DNA from: Patiriisocius sp047731265
Lineage (GTDB): Bacteria; Bacteroidota; Bacteroidia; Flavobacteriales; Flavobacteriaceae
DNA: 64,000 bases
Assembly (NCBI RefSeq): GCF_047731265.1
Contig: NZ_CP159835.1
Coordinates: 3,410,001-3,474,000 of the forward strand
Reading direction: 5' to 3'
Shown here: one piece after another, positions 35,670 through 43,797 of the stretch
Layout: each line of letters begins with the position of its first letter
Position numbering within the stretch: the first letter of the stretch is position 1
Program-made: the position numbers and the translations under genes
The notes under the pieces: generated by a model
What the model was told of the DNA's origin: nothing
Seen by the model: only the letters and a program-made list of their open reading frames with translations
Database searches by the model: none

Positions 35670-37001
35670 GTGATAAAATTCATTAAATCATTGTATGTAA
35701 CACCTCGGTTTTTTTATGCCTTGGCGATTTTAGCTGCATTATTTTTAATGAGCTATTGGTACAATTTATTATATGGATGGCTTTGGATTGCTGTTTTAGG
35801 CTTGTGCTTACTCGTCCTAATCGAAATATCCATGTTGTTTTCAAAAAATGGATTAAAAGGCGAACGAATATTACCTGAAAAATTTTCAAATAGTGACCTT
35901 AACCCTGTTTTGATTCGGTTAAAAAATAGCTACGGTCATAAAATCGAAATTGCCATTGTAGACGAATTACCTGTTCAGTTTCAGAAGAGAGATTTCTTTA
36001 AAACCATCACAATAAATGGCAATGAAAAAACCACTTTTCAATATGAGGTATTACCAGTTGAACGAGGCGAGTACCACTTTGGTAATGTGAATTGTTTTGT
36101 GTCTGCATTTTTCAATTTAGTTCGCAAAAGATATACGTTCAGCCAAAGCCAAATGGTTAAAGTCTATCCTTCGTTTATTCAAATGAAAAAGTATGATTTC
36201 CTTGCCATCGATAATAGAAAGAGTCATTTTGGTTTAAAGAAAATTCGGCGTATTGGGCACACGATGGAGTTTGAACAAATTAAAGAATATGTGCGGGGCG
36301 ATGATGCTCGAACTGTAAACTGGAAAGCTACCGCAAAGCAAGGAAAGCTTATGGCAAATCAGTTTCAAGATGAAAAAATGCAACCCATTTACTCTATTAT
36401 TGATTCTGGAAGAGTAATGAAAATGCCTTTTGAAGGGCTAAAACTCGTTGACTATGCAATTAATAGCACCCTTGCTTTCAGTAACATTGCGCTTAAGAAA
36501 AAAGATAAAGTTGGGGTTATTAATTTTTCAAATAAACTGAGAAGTTTACTGCCTGCTCAAGCCAAGAAAACCTATCTAAACACTATTTTAGAAATGCTAT
36601 ACAATCTTGACACTCAGTTTTTAGATTCAGATTATGGGGTTTTACAATCGCTCGTTCGAAGAAAAATAACACAACGTAGTTTGTTGATGTTATACACTAA
36701 CTTTGAACATATTTCAAGCTTACAAAGGCAAATGCCATATTTACAAGCTATAGCGAAGAAACATGTATTAGTAGTCATCTTCTTTGAAAACTCTGAATTA
36801 AAATCACTCGCAGAAACTACCGCTAGCAACACAGCCGAAATTGTAGATCAAACCATTGCGCAACAATTTGCATTTGACAAAAAAGTAATGCTTCGAGCAT
36901 TACAATCAAGAGGAATTCAAGCCATTTTAACATCGCCAAAAGACTTGACGGTAAATACAATTAATAAGTATTTAGAGATCAAAGCACGAGGGTTGTTGTA
37001 G
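35670..37001 (+). CDS. DUF58-domain protein
   Basis: 443 residues from GTG 35670. Two helices (residues 12-30 and 36-52) form a hairpin at the membrane; the large cytoplasmic part holds the DUF58 signature MEFEQIKEYVRGDDARTVNW followed by KATAKQGKLM, then a von Willebrand A-like fold (YSIIDSGRVMKMPFEG) with a partly kept MIDAS serine position. It is the last gene of the MoxR operon, followed by a small hairpin. The whole operon is a conserved envelope-stress or cell-shape-linked module in Bacteroidota whose output is unknown. Confidence 0.92.
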   Translation: MIKFIKSLYVTPRFFYALAILAALFLMSYWYNLLYGWLWIAVLGLCLLVLIEISMLFSKNGLKGERILPEKFSNSDLNPVLIRLKNSYGHKIEIAIVDELPVQFQKRDFFKTITINGNEKTTFQYEVLPVERGEYHFGNVNCFVSAFFNLVRKRYTFSQSQMVKVYPSFIQMKKYDFLAIDNRKSHFGLKKIRRIGHTMEFEQIKEYVRGDDARTVNWKATAKQGKLMANQFQDEKMQPIYSIIDSGRVMKMPFEGLKLVDYAINSTLAFSNIALKKKDKVGVINFSNKLRSLLPAQAKKTYLNTILEMLYNLDTQFLDSDYGVLQSLVRRKITQRSLLMLYTNFEHISSLQRQMPYLQAIAKKHVLVVIFFENSELKSLAETTASNTAEIVDQTIAQQFAFDKKVMLRALQSRGIQAILTSPKDLTVNTINKYLEIKARGLL

Positions 37002-37030
37002 ATACTTCATTGTATCTTTTAATTTTCAAT
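37001..37030 (+). terminator. Weak terminator after the MoxR/DUF58 operon
   Basis: GATAC-ttcatt-GTATC followed by TTTTAATTTTC, right at the end of the DUF58 gene. A 5-bp stem only, so efficiency is doubtful. Confidence 0.4.
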
Positions 37031-37303
37031 TTTTTCTAGTTGAGCGTTTACCGTTACTGAAGATTAAGCGGAGGAGGCCAGCAGAAACTCTTCTTAAATG
37101 ATAAAAGTTATAATCTTATAAGTAAGCTTTTATAAATTTCTACATTTTATTTCAATGATAAAACGTGTAATAAATAGAGGTAAATCCACTAATTACATTT
37201 CAGTCATAAAATTATACAGTTGGGTAGTTCTGTTTTTATAAAACTGCCATACCTGTGCATCTTTGTTTCATAATTAAAATATAACCCTTAAAAACCAACT
37301 ATT
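37002..37303. other. Gene-free stretch before the DUF2141 gene
   Basis: About 300 bp without an open frame on either strand. Apart from the small hairpin at its left end I see no RNA gene, repeat or protein remnant. The right end has CATCTTTG (37258-37265), a 7-of-8 match to the -7 consensus, 39 bp before the DUF2141 ATG. Confidence 0.5.
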
Positions 37304-37741
37304 ATGAAAACAATTATCACACTCACATTGTTCGTAGCAAGTTTACTTTGTAATGCTCAAATGGAAACAACAACTAATTCAAAAACCGAAGGACACAAAA
37401 TTACAATTACAGTTCCCACAAAATCAGATGATGGAAAAATCATTATAGGATTGTACAACGAAAAAGAAAATTTTATGGTGACAGATCCTTATAAAGGAAC
37501 AATTGGTAAAATAGAAAATGGGAAAGCGGTCATAGTTTTCGAAAATATTCCCGAAGGAATGTATGCCATCTCTCTATTTCACGATAAGAATGATAATAAT
37601 ATTATGGATTTTTCAGCAAACAAAATGCCACTTGAAGATTATGGTATGTCTAATAATGTAATGGTTATGGGACCCCCAACCTGGTCTGACGCAAAATTCG
37701 AAGTAACTGGGAAAGATCTAGAAATGGAGATTAGAATGTAA
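37304..37741 (+). CDS. DUF2141-domain secreted protein
   Basis: 145 residues with a cleavable signal peptide (TLFVASLLCNA-Q, cut near residue 19). The body matches the DUF2141 pattern: DDGKIIIGLYNEKENFM, VIVFENIPEGMYAISLFHDK and NDNNIMDFSANKMPLEDYGM, predicted all-beta and probably periplasmic or surface-exposed. DKNDNNIMDF looks like a calcium-binding loop (D-x-N-x-N/D). Function unknown. Monocistronic, followed by a good terminator. Confidence 0.88.
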   Translation: MKTIITLTLFVASLLCNAQMETTTNSKTEGHKITITVPTKSDDGKIIIGLYNEKENFMVTDPYKGTIGKIENGKAVIVFENIPEGMYAISLFHDKNDNNIMDFSANKMPLEDYGMSNNVMVMGPPTWSDAKFEVTGKDLEMEIRM

Positions 37742-37846
37742 ATAACTCCTCAATCCCCCTCAAGGATGAAGTAATCCTCTCATTTATTATAATAAAAGAG
37801 AGCCTCGCCCTGAGTGGAGGCTGCAGAGGTGTTCGATATAAAAAAC

Positions 37847-37889
37847 GCAACATCAAGACTAAAATCTTGAATGTTGCATTTTTCTTGTT
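37847..37889 (+). terminator. Terminator after the DUF2141 gene
   Basis: GCAACATCAAGA pairs with TCTTGAATGTTGC (one bulged base), then ATTTTTCTTGTTTTT. It lies about 105 bp after the stop and before oxyR. Confidence 0.75.
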
Positions 37890-37938
37890 TTTAGTATAAA
37901 CGAAACCTTTTGTTTTAATAAATTCAATAAACATTCCT

Positions 37939-37946
37939 TATATTTG
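37939..37946 (+). promoter_or_regulatory. Candidate -7 element of oxyR
   Basis: TATATTTG, an exact TAnnTTTG match, 66 bp before the oxyR ATG and 1 bp before a perfect palindrome. The nearest TTG (37910-37912) is 26 bp upstream, longer than the usual spacing. Confidence 0.5.
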
Positions 37947-37947
37947 T

Positions 37948-37968
37948 ATTATAAAACTATTTTATAAT
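37948..37968. promoter_or_regulatory. Perfect 9-3-9 palindrome at the oxyR promoter, candidate operator
   Basis: ATTATAAAA-CTA-TTTTATAAT has two perfect 9-bp arms around three bases. It begins directly after the -7 element, where a bound protein would cover the transcription start. It is followed by C rather than a T-run, so it is not a terminator. The likeliest use is autoregulation by OxyR or control by a Fur/PerR-type repressor; the shape resembles AT-rich Fur-family boxes. Confidence 0.5.
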
Positions 37969-38011
37969 CCTACGCCCAGCTACCTTCAGTAAGGGCAAAA
38001 TTATACCTCAA

Positions 38012-38947
38012 ATGACTATAACTCAGCTTAAATACGTACTCGCTGTTGCCGAAAACAAAAATTTCACACGTGCAGCAGAAAAAACATTTGTTACGCAGCC
38101 TACCCTTAGTATGCAAATTCAAAAACTAGAGGAAGAGCTAGACATTCAAATTTTTGATCGAAGTAAGAAACCTATTGAGTTAACTTCAGTAGGCCAAAAA
38201 ATTGTGAGCCAAGCTCGTAATATCGTTAATGAAAGTGAACGAATGCAAGATGTTGTAGATCAAGAAAAAGGATTTATTGGAGGTGAATTTAAGATTGGTA
38301 TGATCCCTACAGTAATGCCAACCTTACTGCCTATGTTTTTAAAGAACTTTACTAACAAGTATCCCAAAGTACAATTAAAAATAGAAGAACTCGCGACCGA
38401 AGAAATTATATCAAAATTAAACGAAGGACATTTGGACGCGGCGATAGCGGCGACTCCCTTGATGCAAGACAAGATTAAAGAGCGCACATTATATTATGAA
38501 CCCTTTGTAGGCTATGTTCCTCAAGGCCATAGATTGGCAGATAAAACGAAGATAAGTAGTGAAGATTTAGACTTGGATGATTTATTATTATTAGAAGACG
38601 GGCATTGCTTTAGAGATGGAGTCATAAATTTATGTAAATCCAAACATAGTTTTCACAACGATAGCTTTCAATTGCAAAGCGGAAGTTTTGAAACACTTAT
38701 TAAACTTTCCAACGAAGGATTGGGAATGACGTTACTGCCGTATCTTCATACCTTGGAATTACCAGAATCACAAAATCAAAAACTACGCTATTTTACAGAG
38801 CCTTCTCCCGCTCGAGAAGTAAGTTTAATATATAGTAAAAGCGAACTAAAAATGCAGATTATTAATGCGCTTTATGATGTAATTGCTGGTGTTATTCGTG
38901 GAGCCATTAGGTTTCAGGATGTGAAGATAATTAGTCCTCTTAAATAA
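38012..38947 (+). CDS. oxyR: LysR-type peroxide-sensing regulator OxyR
   Basis: 311 residues. The N-terminal winged helix-turn-helix reads ITQLKYVLAVAENKNFTRAA and FVTQPTLSMQIQKLEEEL. The effector domain carries LLLLEDGHCFRDGVINLC: Cys199 and Cys208 sit at the same numbers and spacing as the redox cysteines of E. coli OxyR. It should activate peroxide-defence genes, possibly including dps (10550) and trxB (43798) in this window. An AT-rich palindrome at its own promoter suggests autoregulation. Confidence 0.95.
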   Translation: MTITQLKYVLAVAENKNFTRAAEKTFVTQPTLSMQIQKLEEELDIQIFDRSKKPIELTSVGQKIVSQARNIVNESERMQDVVDQEKGFIGGEFKIGMIPTVMPTLLPMFLKNFTNKYPKVQLKIEELATEEIISKLNEGHLDAAIAATPLMQDKIKERTLYYEPFVGYVPQGHRLADKTKISSEDLDLDDLLLLEDGHCFRDGVINLCKSKHSFHNDSFQLQSGSFETLIKLSNEGLGMTLLPYLHTLELPESQNQKLRYFTEPSPAREVSLIYSKSELKMQIINALYDVIAGVIRGAIRFQDVKIISPLK

Positions 38948-39072
38948 GTTTCCCTTTGAAAGACTATCCTGAGGGCGTACGTAGGAGATTTAGATGGGTG
39001 TTTTAAAAATAGCGAATCAATTCTTAAAATAAGACCACTAAATTATATAAACTCCTAAATGTTACAAACTAA

Positions 39073-39094
39073 AAAATGCCCCTACGGGCATTTT
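39073..39094. terminator. Bidirectional terminator between oxyR and a small convergent gene
   Basis: AAAATGCCC-ctac-GGGCATTTT, perfect 9-bp arms with flanking A and T, 126 bp after oxyR and directly adjoining the stop codon of the 65-residue gene on the other strand. Confidence 0.8.
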
Positions 39095-39292
39095 CTATGG
39101 ATTTAAATATATTAAACATTTATTAAGTTGAGGGTTTTTTAAAATAAGAGAATCTATCCAGATTTTTAATTCCTCGATTTCATAAGGTAACAATCGTGAG
39201 ATCGCTTTTTTTAACTCTTTACAAAAAAGGTTTACATCAAAACTTACTTTTACGAGTACCGCTTTAGAGTAATCAAACATAGCTCTAGCCAT
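39095..39292 (-). CDS. Small flavobacterial protein of the MFDYSK-VSFD type
   Basis: 65 residues, or 61 if started at the second Met (39280). The sequence MFDYSKAVLVKVSFDVNLFC followed by KELKKAIS resembles a family of roughly 60-residue proteins found widely in Flavobacteriia, in which MFDYSKT, VSFD and a following Lys-rich helix are kept. No function is known to me. It is mostly helical and lacks a signal peptide. It ends directly at a terminator hairpin, which supports it as a true gene in spite of its size. Confidence 0.65.
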   Translation of the reverse strand: MARAMFDYSKAVLVKVSFDVNLFCKELKKAISRLLPYEIEELKIWIDSLILKNPQLNKCLIYLNP

Positions 39293-39439
39293 TATTTACA
39301 GAATTTAATGTTAAGTAGTTTTAAACTATAAGCAAGATTGTTTTAATTTAACATCTTAAAGGTAATTAAAATAAAATGAAAAGTATCCTTGTTTAAAATT
39401 ATGTGATTTTTTTATGATTTAAAAACAAAAGTTACTTTT

Positions 39440-39895
39440 TTAGCCTTTCCTTTTTACTGTCCATTCAAATTCAAAAATTGAAACTATATCACCACCAGCA
39501 TCGGTCCCCGTCGATTTCATCCAAAAGGTTTGCCCCTCCCCTGTTTTGATGGTCTGAGTAACAGCCTCATTAATTAAATGACCGTCGGTGCATGTAAAAT
39601 AAACCCTGCCCCTAGCCTTTTTAGTAAATGTAGCTTTATTATTTAATACAAGCATTGATATTGGTTTCCCGCAATCTTTAATAACTCCTATTACCATTGC
39701 TCCCGTACTTAACTCTGCAGCCATACCTTGTACTGCCCAAAAGAGAGAATTAAATGGATTCTGATTTATCCAACGGTGTTTTACTGTGGTTACGCACTCA
39801 GCACCTGATATTGATTTGACGCGAACTCCCATAAGAAAAACTGAAGGTAATTTAACCAGCGAGAACATATTTACCTTGGCAGGTGTAAGTGTCAT
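39440..39895 (-). CDS. DUF4442/hotdog-fold thioesterase-like protein
   Basis: 151 residues when started at ATG 39895 (MTLTPAKVNMFSLVKLP). An upstream ATG at 39925 adds ten residues that do not look conserved. The phrases KHRWINQNPFNSLFWAVQGM and AAELSTGAMVIG resemble the hotdog core of DUF4442 proteins (PaaI-like thioesterases), with the NPF-GxxFGGS-like helix. Substrate unknown. Single gene between the small MFDYSK protein and the DUF4870 operon. Confidence 0.8.
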   Translation of the reverse strand: MTLTPAKVNMFSLVKLPSVFLMGVRVKSISGAECVTTVKHRWINQNPFNSLFWAVQGMAAELSTGAMVIGVIKDCGKPISMLVLNNKATFTKKARGRVYFTCTDGHLINEAVTQTIKTGEGQTFWMKSTGTDAGGDIVSIFEFEWTVKRKG

Positions 39896-40096
39896 ATTTA
39901 AATAATTTAGAGCGAAGATACACAATAACGGCTTAAATATTATTGCATTCTTTAAGCCGAATTTAAAAATTAATAACTCATCTTAAAAACCCAATAATCA
40001 TTTAATTACTTGTATAACAGTATTTTATATAAAAACACCGTGTTAAATAAATGTTAATTATAGTACTATGCGTAACATAATACCTTTTTTTAGCCA

Positions 40097-40104
40097 TATA
40101 TTTG
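40097..40104 (+). promoter_or_regulatory. Candidate promoter of the DUF4870-PadR-PspC-GIN operon
   Basis: TATATTTG, an exact TAnnTTTG match, 19 bp before the first ATG (40124). No TTG at the standard spacing was seen. Confidence 0.5.
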
Positions 40105-40123
40105 TATAAGAAATTAATAGGCT

Positions 40124-40648
40124 ATGGAAGAATCAATCACAGAAAGCAATAAAAATGTAGCAGCGATCATGCACGGAAGTACCTTTTTAAAGTACTTCTT
40201 TCCGCTAGGTAATTTTTTTGCTCCTTTATTATTATGGACACTTCATAAAGACAAGCCTTTTTTAAATTATCATGGAAAGCAAGCCTTAAATTTTCAATTA
40301 AGCATTTTAGTTTATGCCTTAGGAATTGGTATTTTAAGCCTTCCCTTTGTGGCTATTTTCGCTTCAGATTTTGTTGGATTGGCAGAAACTTTAGAAGGAG
40401 CGTCGCATTACGATCATTCAGGAATTTTACCACACCTTGGAGGATATCTTACCTTATTATTTGTTTTTGCAATGTTGTTTATAGGACTGTTCCTTTTTGA
40501 GCTATACTATGTTATTACTGCAACTATTAAGGCATCAAAAGGAGCATATTTCAAATACCCGCTTTGCATTCAGTTTATTTCAGAAAATGGAACAATAGAA
40601 GACACCACGACTAATGAAACCGAACCACTAACAGAAGAAAACCACTAA
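40124..40648 (+). CDS. DUF4870-domain membrane protein
   Basis: 174 residues. ATFLKYFFPLGNF-type opening (GSTFLKYFFPLGNFFAPLLL) and DKPFLNYHGKQALNFQLSIL are the DUF4870 signature. Three membrane helices lie near residues 30-46, 63-85 and 110-135. It is the first gene of an operon with a PadR regulator, a PspC protein and a GIN-domain lipoprotein; this set is common in flavobacteria and probably senses envelope state. Its own function is unknown. Confidence 0.88.
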   Translation: MEESITESNKNVAAIMHGSTFLKYFFPLGNFFAPLLLWTLHKDKPFLNYHGKQALNFQLSILVYALGIGILSLPFVAIFASDFVGLAETLEGASHYDHSGILPHLGGYLTLLFVFAMLFIGLFLFELYYVITATIKASKGAYFKYPLCIQFISENGTIEDTTTNETEPLTEENH

Positions 40649-40660
40649 CCTCTCTTAAAA

Positions 40661-40843
40661 ATGGATACATTAATAAACATTATTATTGCTGCTGCCTTAC
40701 AATTTTCTGGAAGCCATATAGCACAGCAACAAATGGAAAATCAAAAATTACAGCTTACATCCCAAACTATCGAATGCTGCATTGTACCAAAAGATTCTAT
40801 AATCAATAACGAACAATTTTGTAAAGAAACAATCACACAATGA
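40661..40843 (+). CDS. Small operon-embedded protein of unknown function
   Basis: 60 residues, beginning with a short hydrophobic run (LINIIIAAALQFSG) and then a hydrophilic part with a Cys pair (ECCIVP). It starts 12 bp after the DUF4870 gene and overlaps the padR start by 4 bp (ATGA), spacing that fits a translated gene. No homologue is recognised. It may be a short membrane-associated peptide or only serve coupling of padR translation. Confidence 0.5.
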   Translation: MDTLINIIIAAALQFSGSHIAQQQMENQKLQLTSQTIECCIVPKDSIINNEQFCKETITQ

Positions 40844-41178
40844 ATATTGAAAACACAAAAGCGCAAATGCGTAAGGGAGTGCTCGAATATTGCATCCTTT
40901 CTATCTTGAAAGATGGGGAGGCCTATACCAGCGATATTCTTGAAAGCCTTAAAGACGCAAAACTTCTTGTGGTGGAGGGCACCATATATCCCCTACTCAC
41001 TCGCTTAAAAAATTCTGGATTACTTTCCTACAGATGGGAAGAATCTACAAGCGGACCCCCAAGAAAGTACTATGATCTCACAGAGAATGGAAATCTATTT
41101 TTAACCGAATTATCAACCACATGGAGTGACCTGCAAATGGCCGTTTCAAAAGTGACCAATACAAAAGCCAAGAAATGA
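40840..41178 (+). CDS. PadR-family transcriptional regulator
   Basis: 112 residues of a winged helix-turn-helix with the PadR pattern: KGVLEYCILSILKDGEAYTS, EGTIYPLLTRLKNSGLL and SGPPRKYYDLTENG. It overlaps genes on both sides by 4 bp. It probably represses its own operon; inducer unknown. The short form, with only a small dimerisation helix at the C-terminus, belongs to the PadR-s2 type. Confidence 0.93.
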   Translation: MNIENTKAQMRKGVLEYCILSILKDGEAYTSDILESLKDAKLLVVEGTIYPLLTRLKNSGLLSYRWEESTSGPPRKYYDLTENGNLFLTELSTTWSDLQMAVSKVTNTKAKK

Positions 41179-42959
41179 AAAAGACAGTCAATATAAATTT
41201 AGCCGGAACATTTTTCCACATCGATGACGATGCCTTTGGAAAATTATCACGCTATCTCGATGCTATTAAAAGGTCCTTGAGTGATCCTCTAGGAGGCGAT
41301 GAAATTATACGAGATATCGAAGCAAGAATCTCAGAACTTTTTTGTGAAAAGATAGAAAGTAACAAGCAAGTGGTTTCTACAAAAGAAGTAGACGAGGTTA
41401 TTGCGGTAATGGGACAACCCGAAGATTATCTCATGGGAGAAGAGACTTACAGCCAAGAAGAGACTCCATACAAAACGAATAGAGCGAACGCCAACCACAA
41501 ACAACTCTTTAGAGATGTTGATAACAAATTTGTTGCTGGTGTATGTTCTGGGTTAGGTCATTATTTAAAAATTGATACTATTTGGGTACGATTGGGTTGG
41601 ATTTTCCTAACATTCTTGACCAGTGGTTTTGGTATTCTTGCCTATATCCTTTTCTGGATTTTAGTACCTGCGGCAGAAACAACCAACGAAAAGTTGAAAA
41701 TGACGGGAGAACCTATCAATATTTCCAATATCGAAAAAAAGTTTAATGAGGGCTATCAAACCGTTAAAGACAGCATAAACAATGCTGACTATGACAAGTA
41801 TGGTAAAAAAATAAAGAAGGGTTCGGCTAGTTTTTTCGATTCTCTTGGTAGTGTCATCGTCACGATACTCAAAGTATTTCTAAAATTCTTTGGCCTCATA
41901 TTAATGTTAACAGGACTCATTGGCTTTGTATCCTTAGTTATAGGAATATTTGTCTTTGGAACTATAGGAATCTACGAAGCAGATGGTGGCGCAGAAGTGT
42001 TTCACTTTTTACAAGGATCGAGCATACCAATATGGCTAGGCTCTATATTGTTAGTGTTTGCATCTGGAATTCCACTACTCGTACTCTTTATATTAGGGTT
42101 AAAAATTGTAGCTCCTAATATTAAAACCATTGGAGTTCCTGCAAAAATAACATTGCTTGTTTTATGGCTAGGTTCCTTGATTGCTTTTGCAATTTTCGGA
42201 ATAAAAATAGCAACAGATCACGCATACGAAGACAATAGCGCTACTGAAATTGCACTCCCTATGGATGCATCACAACCATTCACGCTAGCAATGCAATCTA
42301 ATAAATTATATGAGTATGAAGCATACAGAAGCGGTAGTTCAAAGCTAAAACGAAATGATAATGGAGATCGCATATTATATTCAACTGATATTAGGTTAAT
42401 CGTACGAAGTACTGATGATGATGAAGCAAGTTTAGTGATTGAAAGATCTGCTGAAGGAAAAGACTATTCCGCAGCAAAAGAACGTGCAGAAGCAATTGAC
42501 TACAACTATTCGTATGATAACAACACCTTGGTTCTAGACGGCTATTTTATTTCCGAAGTGAAAAATAGATTTTACGATCAAGAAATAGAACTTGTATTGT
42601 ATTTACCTATAAACACACAACTTGTTGCAGATGTAAATACACGCTCTTTTCATAAAAATGATAGGAGGTACCGCGATATTTTAGATGTCGGAGATGAAGG
42701 AAAAACGCTGCTAATTACAAACAACGGCACGCGTTGCATTGATTGTGGAAAAACAAACAAAACTATTGAAATTGATACAACTAACAAATATAATGTCATA
42801 ATAACAGAAGACATTATACAAGAAGATCGCTCTTCTGGAAGTTGGGAAGAGGATGTAAACCAAAGTCTTGACATCAACACTAAGAAAATTAAAAAAGTAA
42901 AGGTTAAAGTAAATGATTCTTTAAAAATCAAAGAAACAACCATCACTGAAGACTTTTAA
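41175..42959 (+). CDS. PspC-domain envelope-stress protein
   Basis: 594 residues. A soluble N-terminal domain of about 100 residues (MKKTVNINLAGTFFHIDDDA) is followed by the PspC domain (DVDNKFVAGVCSGLGHYLKI and FGILAYILFWILVP, near 115-175), then three or four further helices (near 225-250, 275-300, 320-340) and a large beta-rich C-terminal part from about 350, presumably periplasmic. It is thought of as a membrane-stress sensor in this long form, but this is family inference. It sits between padR (4-bp overlap) and the GIN lipoprotein gene (13 bp). Confidence 0.9.
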   Translation: MKKTVNINLAGTFFHIDDDAFGKLSRYLDAIKRSLSDPLGGDEIIRDIEARISELFCEKIESNKQVVSTKEVDEVIAVMGQPEDYLMGEETYSQEETPYKTNRANANHKQLFRDVDNKFVAGVCSGLGHYLKIDTIWVRLGWIFLTFLTSGFGILAYILFWILVPAAETTNEKLKMTGEPINISNIEKKFNEGYQTVKDSINNADYDKYGKKIKKGSASFFDSLGSVIVTILKVFLKFFGLILMLTGLIGFVSLVIGIFVFGTIGIYEADGGAEVFHFLQGSSIPIWLGSILLVFASGIPLLVLFILGLKIVAPNIKTIGVPAKITLLVLWLGSLIAFAIFGIKIATDHAYEDNSATEIALPMDASQPFTLAMQSNKLYEYEAYRSGSSKLKRNDNGDRILYSTDIRLIVRSTDDDEASLVIERSAEGKDYSAAKERAEAIDYNYSYDNNTLVLDGYFISEVKNRFYDQEIELVLYLPINTQLVADVNTRSFHKNDRRYRDILDVGDEGKTLLITNNGTRCIDCGKTNKTIEIDTTNKYNVIITEDIIQEDRSSGSWEEDVNQSLDINTKKIKKVKVKVNDSLKIKETTITEDF

Positions 42960-42972
42960 ATAAGCCAAAATA

Positions 42973-43698
42973 ATGATGAAAACAATAAAAATCCTAGCAC
43001 TATTGGTGCTTACCGTAACAACCATTTCTTGTGAATGGGACATCAATATCAACAAAGTAGATGGTAACGGCAATGTCCAAACCCAAGAACGAGATAACAT
43101 TGGTAATTTTGACCGAGTAAAAGGAAGTGCAGGGCTACAAGTATTTTTAAAACAAGGCAGCGAACAAAGGGTCGTTGTTGAAGCAGATGAAAACCTACTT
43201 CCTATTATTGAAACGTATGTGAAAAATGGAATGCTCCTTATAGGAGTTGATGGGAACATAGGAAGGTCTTCTGCAAAAAAAGTGTATGTGACCTACACAG
43301 GTTTAAGCGAAATAAGAGCCAGCAGTGGATCTCATGTCATCTTTCAAAACGAAATTAAAAATGAAGATTTAACGCTGGACGCAAGTAGCGGAGCGATGTT
43401 AGAAGGTTCCGTTTTTTCAAAAAAACTATATCTAGAAGCAAGCAGTGGTGGACATGTTGAAGTTTCTGGAAAAACCAAAGACCTACGCTCTAAGGCATCT
43501 AGCGGTGGTTATATTGATGCAGAAAATGTATTAGCTTCCACCTGCAATGCAAAAGCATCTAGCGGAGGTCATATTGAGGTAAACGTAAAAGATAATTTAG
43601 AAGCCAAAGCAAGCAGCGGAGGTCAAATAAATTACCACGGAAATCCAAGCGTAAAAAGCGAAAGTAAAAATTACAGTGGAGACGTACGTAAAATGTAA
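42973..43698 (+). CDS. GIN-domain (DUF2807) lipoprotein with ASSGG repeats
   Basis: 241 residues with lipobox TISC (Cys20). The GIN-type domain begins GNVQTQERDNIGNFDRVKGS. The C-terminal half is a right-handed beta-helix-like repeat in which A-S-S-G-G/A/S recurs about every 18-22 residues: RASSGSHVIF, DASSGAMLEG, EASSGGHVEV, KASSGGYIDA, KASSGGHIEV and KASSGGQINY. Family members are believed to be adhesin-like or structural envelope proteins; no catalytic residues are seen. It is the last gene of the operon, followed by a strong terminator. Confidence 0.9.
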   Translation: MMKTIKILALLVLTVTTISCEWDININKVDGNGNVQTQERDNIGNFDRVKGSAGLQVFLKQGSEQRVVVEADENLLPIIETYVKNGMLLIGVDGNIGRSSAKKVYVTYTGLSEIRASSGSHVIFQNEIKNEDLTLDASSGAMLEGSVFSKKLYLEASSGGHVEVSGKTKDLRSKASSGGYIDAENVLASTCNAKASSGGHIEVNVKDNLEAKASSGGQINYHGNPSVKSESKNYSGDVRKM

Positions 43699-43725
43699 TA
43701 CCAGCTATCTATTATATTTTGCATA

Positions 43726-43759
43726 AAAAATCCCGAAACTTAATTGTTTCGGGATTTTT
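43726..43759. terminator. Bidirectional terminator between the GIN operon and trxB
   Basis: AAAAATCCCGAAAC (43726-43739) and GTTTCGGGATTTTT (43746-43759) are perfect 14-bp arms with a 6-base loop, between two convergent genes. Confidence 0.9.
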
Positions 43760-43797
43760 GAGTGTCGCGTTGGTTATACTAAATAAATTTAGTTCAT

